The notes under the pieces are model-generated. The model saw only the letters and a list, made by a program, of their open reading frames with translations, made no database searches and was not told the origin of the DNA. A DNA stretch of 64,000 nt from Nonomuraea fuscirosea (GTDB lineage: Bacteria; Actinomycetota; Actinomycetes; Streptosporangiales; Streptosporangiaceae): assembly GCF_003001935.1 (NCBI RefSeq), contig NZ_PVNG01000036.1, positions 22,283 to 86,282 on the forward strand, in the 5' to 3' direction. Shown here piece after piece: positions 1 to 8,423 of this stretch. Every line of letters begins with the position of its first letter. Position 1 is the stretch's first letter. The position numbers and the translations under genes are program-made.

Positions 1-3000
1 TGCCGTCGGCGTCGGTCAGGACCTTCCCGTTCACGCGGATCAGCGCCGCGTCGTCCACGGGCAGGCCGAACCGGTAGGCGAGGCGCTCCTGCATGCGCAC
101 GAGCGCGTCGCTCCGCATCGGCGGCAGCGTGACCGGCGGATCGCCGATCTTCTCCACGGTGAACGTGTGCCGCAGCTCCAGCCGGTAGCCCTGGGTGTGC
201 CGGGTCTTCCTGAGCACGGTGGGATGGATGGCCTGGCCGTTGGCCGTCGCCGAGTACGTCTGGGACGCCGACCGCGCCCCCTTCAGCCTGGGCCCGATGG
301 CCGGGTCGTACCCCGCCATGATGTCGACCGCCTGCAGCCCGGGGATGTTCAGCCCGGCCGAGGAGTTGCCCTCCAGCGATCCGCCCGCCGAGACCCCGCC
401 GGGCGACGCGGCGAAGTCGACGAGCACCTCCTCCTCCCACTCCTGGTTGCTCGGGCCGCCCACCGGGCGGCTCGCGACCAGGACGACCTCGGTCTTGACG
501 CGGATGCGGGCCTTGGGCTGGCCGTCCACGTCGATGGTCCGGTCGATCCCCTGGTCCGTCGCCTCCCGCAGCCGGCTCGGCAGCTCGTCGATGATGAACT
601 TGCGCAGGTTGGACCGGGAGTTCGTGCCGATCTCGGCGAAGTCGCCGCCGAGCCGGCCCGCGAGCGCGTCGAGGGCCTCCTCCAGGCCGGTCATGCCGGT
701 GACGACGTGGTTGGGCAGCGCGCTGGTGCGGCGCGCGTCGTCGATCCTGGCCAGCTTGCGGGGCGGCTGGTCGGTGTAGGAGTGCGTCACCCACAGCCGC
801 TGGGCGGCGCTGTCGCCGGGCAGGCCCTCGCTGACCTGGGTGGTGCCGCGCCAGGCCTCGTCCCGTCCGGTGCGGATCTCGACCGTCCACGCGGCGGCCG
901 CGTCGAACAGCAGGGACTCGCTGCGGTTGTCGGCGACCGAGCCGCCCTGCGCGTACGTGCCCGCCCCGCCCGACGTCGACCAGTTCCGCCCGGCGCTCAC
1001 GCCCAGGCCGAGTCCGATCAGCTCGCCCACCGTGCGCACCCACTGGCCCTCGGGCAGCATCTGCGCGAGCCCGCTGGTGTTGAGGTTGCCGAACACGCCG
1101 GCGCTGCCCGACTCGGTCGCGGTGACCGTCCGGCCGGCCTGGAAGAAGATGCCCACCATCATCTCGGACGCCTGCACGGCCGGGTCGATGACCTCGATCA
1201 GGTCGGAGAGCGTGAGCCGGATCCGCAGCTCGGCCGCCGACCTGCCGTGGCCGGTGCGCAGCACGACACCTTCTCGCGTGACGACCTTGTGGAAGTCCGC
1301 CCGGATGGCGCGCCCGAGCTCGTCGGGGGTGAACTGCTTGGCGATCCCCTCGCGTTCGAGCATGGTGTTGACCGTGCGGGTGAGCGCGCCGAGGTGCGCC
1401 AGCCGGCCTGCGGGCATCGCGGCCGACAGCGAGACCTCCTGCGGCAGCGCGGCGGCCAGCGCGTCCAGGTAGCGCTGGTGCTGCTGCGTGGCCTGGCCCG
1501 CCAGGCGTGCCGCGATGTCGGCCATGCTGACCTCGCCCGGCGCCGGGGGCATCGAGGCGAACCGCAGCGCGCCCAGCAGTTGCTCGTACGCCTGCCTGGC
1601 TCGCGTCGCCTCCTCCAGCGCGGCGGTGTAGGCGTCGGCGATCCTGGTGTGCCTCAGCTGCGTGTTGCGGTGGCCGCGCGCCTCCCGCTTGGACTGGCGG
1701 GCGCGCTCGAAGCGACCGGCGTCGTGGTGGTTCAGCGTCCTGCGGGCCGACCGGCTGGCCTTCTTCCTCGCCTTGCGGGCGTTCTCCGCGCTCTCCCGCT
1801 TCGCGTCGATCTGCTGCTGGAGAGCCCGTTCCGCGCCTTCCAACGCCGTGACGACCGCGGCCACGTCGGCGGTGAGCGGATCGCCCGGTACGGGTGGCGC
1901 GTGGCTCGGGCGGCTGTCGCTCCCCGGAGCCCAGGGCGGGGCCGGCGGGGTGTCCCCGTGCTCCTGCAGCTCGCGCATGACCCCGTCGATGTCCACGGCC
2001 AGGCGGCGCTTCTCGGGCAGCGTACCGGCCCGCCTCCACTGCTCGGTCAGGTACGCCAACTCGTTGCGCCGGGCGGGCACGCACTCGTCGCGGGTCGGCC
2101 GGTTGCCGGGCAGCACCCGTCGCAGGACCCTCTGCCCCGAGTTGTGCCCGGTGGCCTGCAGGCGCTGGAGGGTGTCGGTGATCTCGTGCAGCCAGAGCCT
2201 CGGCAGCTGGTCGGAGGCGACGCGGGGGTTGATGTGGACGATGTGCGGGTCTTCGGGGACCGTGCCCTGCTTCAGCTCCGTCTGGCCCATCAGGCGGGAG
2301 TCGAGGCCGCCCACGACCGGGACGAAGTGATGCGTGTCGCCGTCGCTGGTGGTGACCATGAAGGTCCTGCCGTCCAGGGACCAGGCCAGCGCCTGGACCT
2401 CCTCGGCGCCGAAGTGGTCGGGGCGCAGGTCCGCGGTGGCGTCGCGGGCCTCGTCGGAGGTGAGGTCGGGGCCGGTACGGGTGCCGGGGACGTAACCGGT
2501 GCCGGGCACCGGCTGGGAGGTCACGGTCCCGGGCGCGCTCGCCATCACGGGGGCCGCGGCGCTGCCCGGGGGCTGCGCGGTGTCCGGGGATTGCCCGGTG
2601 TTCGCAGACTGCCCGGTGTTCGCGGACTGCCCGGCGTCCGGGGCGCCGCGTGGCGACGTGTCCGGGCCGGTGCGGGGGGCGGTGTCCTGGACTCCCTGGG
2701 GAGACGTGTTCGGGGCACCGTGCGGGGACGCGTCCGGGCCCGCGTCCGGGGCAGTGTCCGAGTTGCCGTCCAGGCCGCCTTCTGGTGCCGCCGCTGAGAA
2801 TCGGTCGTCGGCCTGGGCGACGAGGAGCAGCGAGGCCGCCTCCACCTCCAGGTCGGCCTGACCCTGCGTCTCGGTGGCGCGGGCGTGGAGCACGGCGCCG
2901 ATACGGCTCAGCGTGGCGGCGGGGAGGACCCGGGGGCCGCCGGGGGCCGGGACGATGAGGTCGCCCGTGGGACCCATCACCGCGTCGGGGAAGTTCGTGC

Positions 3001-5020
3001 CGATCGCGTCCACCAGCGCCGTCCGCGCCCGAGCCACCGGCGTCAGCTGGGCCGCGGTGGGCACCGCGGCACCCTGGGTCCGGTCGGGCCCGTCACCGGG
3101 CTCCGGCGCCGGCGTGGCATCCGCGGGACGCGACTCACCTCGCGACCCCGCTCCGTCCTGCGCGGACCCGTCCTGGGCCTGACCATTCTGCGCGGACCCA
3201 TCCTGATTCGGACCGCGCTGAGCGGACCCGTCCTGGGCCTGACCGTTCTGAGCGAGCCCGTCCTGGGTGGAGCTGTCCTGTACGGGACTGTTCTGGGCGG
3301 GGCCGGTCTGTCCGGCGTCGTCCGGTCGAGAATCCGGCGAGGCCGGGTCACCGTTGGCCGGCGCGCCGCCGTCCTGTGCTGTCGCCCCTTGGGCGGGCGC
3401 CCCCGCGTCGGCTTGGGCGGGGGTGTCGTCGGCGGCCGGGGACGTCGCAGGCGACGTTTGGTGGTCGGCGGTGCCGGGCCGGCGGCCGGTGCTCTGGTCC
3501 CCAGCAGGGTCGGCGGCCGGGTCCGACTTCAGGACCGGCTCCGGCTCGGGGGCCGGCTCCGGCTCGGGGGCCGGCTCCGGCGTCGGTGCGGGAGCCGGAT
3601 CCGGGGTGGACGGGGCGCGGCGGGGGGCGGACGTGTCGGGGTCGGGCATCGACGGCCGGCCGCCCTGCGGCGAGGAGGACGAGGAGGTGCGCTGGGCGGG
3701 CACGCCGGGCTGGTCGGGGACGCGGGTGGCCGCCTGGTTGCCGGGCCGGCCGCCCGAGGCGGGGCCTCCGGGCGCGGGGCCGGTCGGCGCCGTGGGACCG
3801 TCCGGGGACTGCGGCCCACCGGGACCGGCGCCAGGGCCGGAGCCGGGACCCGCGCCCGGACCGGCGCCCGAGCCGGCGTCCGCGCGGGCCGCGTCGGTCC
3901 TGGCGGCGGCGGTGTGCGCGGCGGCGAGCGTGCTCAGCGGGTGGGCCAGGGCGGAGGCGACGTCCGGGTTGAACGGGCTGATGCTGCCGGTCCGCCCCGC
4001 GCCGCCGAGGAAGCCGCCCATCAGCGAGTCGGCGGTGAAGGGGTTCTGCACCTGCCCGTACACGGCGGTGTTGGCGATGAAGCTGCCCACCGGGGAGGCG
4101 ATCGTGTTCGTCAGGCCGGTGGTGAGGGCGCGGCCGGTGAAGCCGGGGACGCCGCTGGTGAGGCGGGACACGGGCCCGGACAGGCGGGTGCCGATGACGG
4201 CGCCGGTGCCCGCCCCGACGATCGCGGCGGTGGACTTCTGCCAGTCCCAGTCCTGGCGGGTGCCCATCCTGATCTGCTGGTACTGGGCCGCCGCGTCGAT
4301 GAAGAACTCTTCGCCGATCTCCTCGATGAGTTCCCGGCCGATCGGCGAGGCCAGCAGCCGGGTGATGGCGCCGCGCCCGGTGGCGCCGCTGAGCACGGCC
4401 ACCCGGGCCAGCCTGGTGGCGCCGGCCTCGCGGCCGGCCACGGTCGCCAGCCGGACGAGGATGCGGCTCAGCGCCGCGCGGGCGCCGGCCGCGTACGGGC
4501 CGATGAGGGCGGTGGAGGCCCCGGCGCTGAAGAAGGAGGTGACGATGGCGATGCCGATGGCGATGACCGTGATCCAGAACGCCACGTTGATGGAGAGCTT
4601 GGAGTACTGCGTCTCCACGGCGAAGTCGTTGGCCTGCTGCGCGTAAGCCCGCGCGTTGCGGTCCACGCCGGAGATGCCGTCGTCGCCGTACAGGGCCTTG
4701 ATCCTGGTGACGAAGTGCGCGGTGGCGGGCGAGGCCCAGCCCGTGACGACGGTACGCGCGGCGGAGCCGGCGGGCCCGGCCGAGCCGACGGCCCCGTCGC
4801 CCAGCGCCTCGTACGCCCGCGCCAGCTGCGACAGCCCGCTCTCGCTGGCCTCCGGCCATTTCTGGCCGGCGGACAGCATGGGGATCAGCCAGTAGACGAC
4901 CCAGCCGGGCAGCGCCTCGGTCTCCCAGACGGGACGCGTGTCGCTGTCGATGGTGACGGCACGCGTCCGGCTCGGCCGGCCGGCCGTGTTCTGGACGTCG
5001 ATTCCGCCCGTGTGCGTCAT
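1..5020 (-). CDS. Giant CpnT-like T7SS polymorphic toxin, C-terminus outside the window
   Basis: The reading frame is open from an ATG at 5020 to the window edge, about 1673 codons without a stop, so the 3' end is missing. A GAGG lies 10 bases before the start. Residues 30-75 (LPGWVVYWLIPMLSAGQKWP and following) match the N-terminal WXG100-like domain of CpnT-type type VII secretion proteins. A hydrophobic stretch lies near residues 150-182. Residues about 370-840 are a Pro/Ala/Gly/Gln-rich linker with tandem repeats. A globular region follows at about 845-970 containing LWLHEITDTL, then a Lys/Arg/Ala-rich helical stretch at about 1020-1130, then mixed globular sequence. In this family the toxic enzyme sits at the extreme C-terminus, which cannot be seen here. 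It follows a WXG100-like gene by 12 bases and a YbaB-like gene. Family call is firm; toxicity is inferred. Confidence 0.8.
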   Translation of the reverse strand, partial: MTHTGGIDVQNTAGRPSRTRAVTIDSDTRPVWETEALPGWVVYWLIPMLSAGQKWPEASESGLSQLARAYEALGDGAVGSAGPAGSAARTVVTGWASPATAHFVTRIKALYGDDGISGVDRNARAYAQQANDFAVETQYSKLSINVAFWITVIAIGIAIVTSFFSAGASTALIGPYAAGARAALSRILVRLATVAGREAGATRLARVAVLSGATGRGAITRLLASPIGRELIEEIGEEFFIDAAAQYQQIRMGTRQDWDWQKSTAAIVGAGTGAVIGTRLSGPVSRLTSGVPGFTGRALTTGLTNTIASPVGSFIANTAVYGQVQNPFTADSLMGGFLGGAGRTGSISPFNPDVASALAHPLSTLAAAHTAAARTDAARADAGSGAGPGAGPGSGPGAGPGGPQSPDGPTAPTGPAPGGPASGGRPGNQAATRVPDQPGVPAQRTSSSSSPQGGRPSMPDPDTSAPRRAPSTPDPAPAPTPEPAPEPEPAPEPEPVLKSDPAADPAGDQSTGRRPGTADHQTSPATSPAADDTPAQADAGAPAQGATAQDGGAPANGDPASPDSRPDDAGQTGPAQNSPVQDSSTQDGLAQNGQAQDGSAQRGPNQDGSAQNGQAQDGSAQDGAGSRGESRPADATPAPEPGDGPDRTQGAAVPTAAQLTPVARARTALVDAIGTNFPDAVMGPTGDLIVPAPGGPRVLPAATLSRIGAVLHARATETQGQADLEVEAASLLLVAQADDRFSAAAPEGGLDGNSDTAPDAGPDASPHGAPNTSPQGVQDTAPRTGPDTSPRGAPDAGQSANTGQSANTGQSPDTAQPPGSAAAPVMASAPGTVTSQPVPGTGYVPGTRTGPDLTSDEARDATADLRPDHFGAEEVQALAWSLDGRTFMVTTSDGDTHHFVPVVGGLDSRLMGQTELKQGTVPEDPHIVHINPRVASDQLPRLWLHEITDTLQRLQATGHNSGQRVLRRVLPGNRPTRDECVPARRNELAYLTEQWRRAGTLPEKRRLAVDIDGVMRELQEHGDTPPAPPWAPGSDSRPSHAPPVPGDPLTADVAAVVTALEGAERALQQQIDAKRESAENARKARKKASRSARRTLNHHDAGRFERARQSKREARGHRNTQLRHTRIADAYTAALEEATRARQAYEQLLGALRFASMPPAPGEVSMADIAARLAGQATQQHQRYLDALAAALPQEVSLSAAMPAGRLAHLGALTRTVNTMLEREGIAKQFTPDELGRAIRADFHKVVTREGVVLRTGHGRSAAELRIRLTLSDLIEVIDPAVQASEMMVGIFFQAGRTVTATESGSAGVFGNLNTSGLAQMLPEGQWVRTVGELIGLGLGVSAGRNWSTSGGAGTYAQGGSVADNRSESLLFDAAAAWTVEIRTGRDEAWRGTTQVSEGLPGDSAAQRLWVTHSYTDQPPRKLARIDDARRTSALPNHVVTGMTGLEEALDALAGRLGGDFAEIGTNSRSNLRKFIIDELPSRLREATDQGIDRTIDVDGQPKARIRVKTEVVLVASRPVGGPSNQEWEEEVLVDFAASPGGVSAGGSLEGNSSAGLNIPGLQAVDIMAGYDPAIGPRLKGARSASQTYSATANGQAIHPTVLRKTRHTQGYRLELRHTFTVEKIGDPPVTLPPMRSDALVRMQERLAYRFGLPVDDAALIRVNGKVLTDADG
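2590..2643. repeat. 18-bp tandem repeat x3 inside the giant T7SS gene
   Basis: Three consecutive 18-base units begin at 2590, 2608 and 2626 and share TTGCCCGGTGTTCGC or near variants. In the minus-strand gene they encode a Thr-Gly-Gln-Ser-Ala-Asn type hexapeptide repeat in the low-complexity linker, around residues 793-810. The unit is a multiple of three, so copy changes keep the frame. Confidence 0.85.
3156..3305. repeat. 15-bp tandem repeat x10 inside the giant T7SS gene
   Basis: Ten consecutive 15-base units, most starting TCCTG or TTCTG and ending GACCCG or GACCA, run without a gap. They encode degenerate pentapeptides of the type AQDGS and AQNGQ around residues 572-622 of the minus-strand protein, between the membrane-proximal N-terminal half and the C-terminal globular half. 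The unit length preserves the frame. Confidence 0.85.
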
Positions 5021-5032
5021 CCCCGGGCGCCT

Positions 5033-5380
5033 CTAGACCTCTCGCCGCTGTGCGAGGCCCGTGAGGTCGTGCTTGATGTCGGCGTCCGTCTGGAGGGTGT
5101 TGTCGATGGCCGTCCTGAGCCGGTCGCCCGCGTCCGTGATCTCCTTGGCGAGCCGGGCGCACTGGTGGAGCATCTCGCCGGGCCCGTCGTCGCGGAAGTG
5201 CGTGCGGATGAACGCCTCGCCCTCCATCCCGCCGCCCCAGGGGGCGCTCGCGATGCGCGCCTCGACGTCGGAGACCAGCTTGGGCAGGCTCCGTTCGACC
5301 TCCTCGGCCATCACGGACCACGCGGAGATGCCCCGGTCGACGATCGGCTTGGCGATGGCCGCGCCTTCCCAATCCTTCAC
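5033..5380 (-). CDS. WXG100-like T7SS partner protein (115 aa)
   Basis: A small, largely helical 115-residue protein of about the size of ESAT-6/WXG100 proteins. It has a central Trp-Gly-Gly turn (APWGGGMEGEAF) between two predicted helices, and lacks signal peptide and membrane segments. The GTG start at 5380 overlaps the stop of the upstream YbaB-like gene (GTGA) and has GGAGG seven bases before it, which fixes the start. The giant CpnT-like gene begins 12 bases after its stop. Order and spacing suggest a secretion partner or chaperone for the giant protein. The secretion machinery itself is not in the window, so function is inferred from family and context. Confidence 0.72.
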   Translation of the reverse strand: MKDWEGAAIAKPIVDRGISAWSVMAEEVERSLPKLVSDVEARIASAPWGGGMEGEAFIRTHFRDDGPGEMLHQCARLAKEITDAGDRLRTAIDNTLQTDADIKHDLTGLAQRREV

Positions 5381-5772
5381 TCGCCACCTCCGGCCAGCTG
5401 GGACAGGACCGCCTCGACGTCTCCGTCGAGGTGCGCCTGGAACTGCTCGGGCGGGATCACGGGCGCGAAGATCTCCACGATGCGCTCGCGTGCGGTGGCG
5501 GCGGCGCGTTGCCCGGTCGCCACGATCGTGTCGGCCAGGCCGCGCGCGTCAGGGCGCCGGTAGATGCGCGGGTCCAGGTCGATCCGGACGAGCTCGCCGC
5601 GCGATCCGACGGTCACCGACACGAGGCCGTCGGGTGAGGTCTCCGTCACCTGGACCGCTCTGGCCCTGGTGTGCAGTTCGAGACCTTCCTCCTGTAGCCG
5701 GGTGAACATCTCGCGCAGTTCGTCCGCGTACGCCCGAACTCCCGCCACGTCTGGCCGCTCCGCTGATCCCAT
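5377..5772 (-). CDS. YbaB/EbfC family protein linked to T7SS
   Basis: About 131 residues. An N-terminal helix (ADELREMFTRLQEEGLELHT) is followed by a beta-sheet region with the signature LVSVTVGSRGELVRIDLDPR, which is the YbaB/EbfC nucleoid-associated fold in the divergent form found beside actinobacterial T7SS genes. I chose the ATG at 5772 because family members begin shortly before this helix; the open frame extends to 5904 but the extra 44 residues look unlike the family. The purine-rich GAGAGG lies unusually close to this ATG, so the start is not certain. It shares GTGA with the next gene and heads the YbaB, WXG100-like, giant-toxin run. Its role there is unknown; DNA binding is possible by family. 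Confidence 0.75.
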   Translation of the reverse strand: MGSAERPDVAGVRAYADELREMFTRLQEEGLELHTRARAVQVTETSPDGLVSVTVGSRGELVRIDLDPRIYRRPDARGLADTIVATGQRAAATARERIVEIFAPVIPPEQFQAHLDGDVEAVLSQLAGGGE

Positions 5773-5900
5773 GACCCTCTCATGACGCTCTCGCCTTGTA
5801 ACGACACATGTTCCTGACGGGTAAGTTTCCGTCACATGAACACCATCAAACAAGAGCCTGTCGCAAAAGTGAGGATTTCGTTGGATTTTCCCGGCGACTT

Positions 5901-6293
5901 TCACGGCCCGACAGGTACGGCCTCTTCGCGCATTTCGTCCACTTCGTCACGGTTTGCCCAGCAGCGATAGACGCCCCGTTCGACCCGGTCGAGCCCCAGC
6001 CGGCGCGCGGTGAGCACCGATCCGCCGAGGTATTCGAGCAGCAACCGCCCGTCCCGCTCCCCGTGCACCTGGAACGGCTCGCCCCGCCAGCGGCACACCA
6101 CGGTCACGAAGTGCAGCGACTCGCACTCCCCGAACGGGACCGTGCGCACGTGACAGCCCGGCTCGACCTCCTCGAACCCGTCGGCCGGATCGGTCCTGCG
6201 CAGGCGTACCCACAGCTCCAGGGCGTGCGGCTCGGGGCTGGCGGTGTAGTCGGCGCCCCGCCAGCGGGCCCGGTAGGCGTGCCAGGCGGTCAC
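5901..6293 (-). CDS. Conserved hypothetical protein paired with the SseB-like gene (130 aa)
   Basis: The GTG start at 6293 overlaps the stop of the upstream SseB-like gene (GTGA), indicating translational coupling. The product is a soluble, beta-rich, acidic protein with Trp- and Arg-rich patches (WHAYRARWRGADY) and a C-terminal segment YRCWANRDEVDEMREE. I recognise this as a type of small actinobacterial protein seen near T7SS and immunity-like genes, but I cannot name a domain with certainty. It lies on the same strand as, and 128 bases upstream of, the YbaB, WXG100-like, giant-toxin run, so a specialised immunity or accessory role is possible. That role is inference from position only. Confidence 0.65.
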   Translation of the reverse strand: MTAWHAYRARWRGADYTASPEPHALELWVRLRRTDPADGFEEVEPGCHVRTVPFGECESLHFVTVVCRWRGEPFQVHGERDGRLLLEYLGGSVLTARRLGLDRVERGVYRCWANRDEVDEMREEAVPVGP

Positions 6294-7177
6294 GACGCCC
6301 TCCCGATCAGCAGCCAGCGGCGCAGGTCGCCGTGGTAGACGGCCCTGCGGTGCTCGGTTCCCGCGAGGGTCAGCTCCCAGATCTCGGCGCCGTGGGGCAG
6401 GCCCACGCCGTACACCTTGTACTCGCGGATGACGTTGTCGGGGCTGGGCACCAGCCCCATGCCGACGAACGGCGGCTCCTCGACCACCCAGCCCGCCACC
6501 GCGTCCCGGCCCTCCTCGTCGGTCCCCCCGTACGGCGTGCGGTAGAGGCCGAGCCCGACGGGACGCCAGCGCAGGATGTTCAGCGAGCCGCTCGCGCTCA
6601 GCAGGTCCGGCCGGCCCAGCGCCGCCGCGAGGACCGCGGGCGTGGCGATGTGGGAGACGTCGAGCGCGTGATGGCAGTAGCCCGACACCCTCGGCTCGCT
6701 CGCGGCCAGCAGGTCGGGCAGCTCGCCGGTGGCGAGCAGCTTCTGCACCACGGGCACGCCAGAGCCCGGTTCGAGCAGGAGGTCCTGGGTCAGCGTGGGC
6801 ACCGCGAGCCGCGCCACCGTCCCCGGTTCGAGCTGGAACGAGACCGGCAGCCCCGCGTTGACCGCCAGCCCCCAGCGCGGCTCGGGCCAGCCGGCCGCCA
6901 GCTCCGTCATCGACGTGATCCGGCAGTGCGTGGCGGTCCCGCCGGTGGCCAGCCGCATCGCCTCGACCGAGGTGTAGGCGAGCAGCCACGTCCGCCCGGG
7001 GCCCGCGGCGGTCGCCCAGGCGGGTGTCTCCTCGCCCGCCGCCGCGGCGGCGCTGATCGGCAACGCCAGGTCGGCGCCGCGCAGCAGGCTGAGGCAGAGC
7101 GCCAGGTGCCCGTCCCGATGCGCGGCCCACAACTGCTCCTCGAACGGGGTCACCGGCAGATGATCATCGTCGGCCAT
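6290..7177 (-). CDS. SseB family protein
   Basis: About 295 residues from ATG 7177 (MADDDHLPVTPFEEQLWAAH). An upstream extension to 7264 is Arg/Gly/Cys-rich and unlikely. The sequence TWLLAYTSVEAM followed by WGLAVNAGLPVSFQLEPG is the SseB N-terminal domain signature, in which a predicted strand-rich fold ends with a Gly-rich hydrophobic patch; a second alpha/beta half follows (residues about 150-295). No signal peptide or membrane segment is seen. In actinobacteria SseB-domain proteins are common near T7SS loci, and this gene is first in a same-strand run of five leading into the giant T7SS toxin-like gene. Its biochemical role is not known. It is coupled to the next gene by a GTGA overlap. 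Confidence 0.7.
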   Translation of the reverse strand: MADDDHLPVTPFEEQLWAAHRDGHLALCLSLLRGADLALPISAAAAAGEETPAWATAAGPGRTWLLAYTSVEAMRLATGGTATHCRITSMTELAAGWPEPRWGLAVNAGLPVSFQLEPGTVARLAVPTLTQDLLLEPGSGVPVVQKLLATGELPDLLAASEPRVSGYCHHALDVSHIATPAVLAAALGRPDLLSASGSLNILRWRPVGLGLYRTPYGGTDEEGRDAVAGWVVEEPPFVGMGLVPSPDNVIREYKVYGVGLPHGAEIWELTLAGTEHRRAVYHGDLRRWLLIGRAS

Positions 7178-7306
7178 CCGCCCATTCTGCCGGGTACACC
7201 CACCACCCACCGCGCACCGGCCCCGGCACCGGCGGCTGGGCTGCCACCGCCGCGGGTCGGTCACGGGTCCGTCGCCCGGTCACGAGTGGTTCCCGACGCG
7301 GGTCGG

Positions 7307-8359
7307 TCAGGAGTCCGTCACCAGGTCGCGGGGCGTTCCCGTCGCGTGGATGATGCGTTCGGTGGCTTCGTCCCAGCGCCACGGCACGTCGCGCCCGTGC
7401 AGGCGTACCCCGCCGATCCACCGGTCGAGGCCGTTGAGCGCCACGTGGTCCGCCGCCCCGGCCAGGACCTGCGCCCCCACCGGGGTCAGCCGCAGCTCGG
7501 TGCCGGGCCCGACCGGTCGGCCGGCCGGTTCGGCGTCCAGGAGCGGGACGGGCGCGCGGGCCATCCGCTCCATCATGGTGAAGCACCAGGAGTCGCCGAG
7601 GTACGGGCGCGTCTCGCGCGCGGCGGCGTGGACGTACGCCGCCCCGGCGTCGGTGGCGCCGCCGGCGACGGCGGCCAGCACGCGCCGTTCGGTCAGCGAC
7701 AGCCCGTCGCGGGTCGAGGGGTATTCGCGGCTGAGCCGGTCGAACGCCTCGCCCAGGAAGCGCAGCTCGGCCGAGCGGTCGGCGGCGACGGCGCCCAGGC
7801 CGTCGGGGACCGGGGCGCGGAAGGCCGCCCACGCCCGGGTGGCCAGGTCGAGCGCGGCCGGGCTGAGCCGGATGCGGGCGTTCGTGCCGGGGAGCGCGCG
7901 CAACTGGCCGGCCGTCAGCTGCCCGAGCCCGCCGAAGCGGGCGATGCCGGGGTACTCGCCGATGCAGATCAGCGTGATCCGCTCCGCCGGCACCCCGAGG
8001 CCGGCCAGGCGGGACAGGATCTCGATGATCTGCAGCTGGTCGTACAGGTCGGCCTCGAACCACAGCACGTACGCGCCGTCGCGATTGTCCGCCAGCGTCC
8101 GGTCCCGGTCGGCGAACATGCGCTCGCCCTCCGCGTGATCGTCCGCGCCCGCCCCGGTCAGGAACGCCACCCTGATCCGGCGCAGCTCCTCCGGCTCCAC
8201 CTCGGGCACGGGACCCTCGTGCAGGACGTCGCGCCAGTAGATGAGGCGGCGCGCGAGCCCGGTGCCGGGCAGGTCGGTGGCATCGCCGTTGCTCACGTGC
8301 AGCGCCGCCGTCAGGGTCTCGGCCCCGCGGGCACGCTTGAAGCCGGACAGTCTGGTCAT
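7307..8359 (-). CDS. DUF1835 domain protein
   Basis: About 350 residues from ATG 8359, preceded by GGGAG at a good distance. The N-terminal part LHVSNGDATDLP followed by LIYWRDVLHEGPVP is the DUF1835 signature (NGD and WRDVLHEGP motifs). The middle (residues about 85-150) contains VLWFEADLYDQLQIIEIL and an alternating alpha/beta pattern. The C-terminal half (residues about 200-340) is helical and resembles the winged-helix-like region usually found with this family. No membrane segments. The gene stands alone between the SseB-like gene and a convergently unrelated OPT transporter on the same strand. Molecular function is unknown for the family. Confidence 0.75.
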   Translation of the reverse strand: MTRLSGFKRARGAETLTAALHVSNGDATDLPGTGLARRLIYWRDVLHEGPVPEVEPEELRRIRVAFLTGAGADDHAEGERMFADRDRTLADNRDGAYVLWFEADLYDQLQIIEILSRLAGLGVPAERITLICIGEYPGIARFGGLGQLTAGQLRALPGTNARIRLSPAALDLATRAWAAFRAPVPDGLGAVAADRSAELRFLGEAFDRLSREYPSTRDGLSLTERRVLAAVAGGATDAGAAYVHAAARETRPYLGDSWCFTMMERMARAPVPLLDAEPAGRPVGPGTELRLTPVGAQVLAGAADHVALNGLDRWIGGVRLHGRDVPWRWDEATERIIHATGTPRDLVTDS

Positions 8360-8423
8360 CGTCGTCTCCCGCGCTCCGCCGGGGATGGGGCGCGGATCGC
8401 ATTTTACCTGGTACGACGGCCGT

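Noticed and set aside
167..2797. A long plus-strand frame of 876 codons, and others at 2885-5563
   Set aside because: They are opposite the giant T7SS gene. Their translations are Arg/Gly/Pro-rich without domains, as expected from the complement of a high-GC coding frame, whereas the minus-strand frame shows recognisable T7SS features.
5773..5904. N-terminal extension of the first YbaB-like protein
   Set aside because: The 44 extra residues have no family resemblance and start in the spacer after the previous gene; the ATG at 5772 agrees with relatives.
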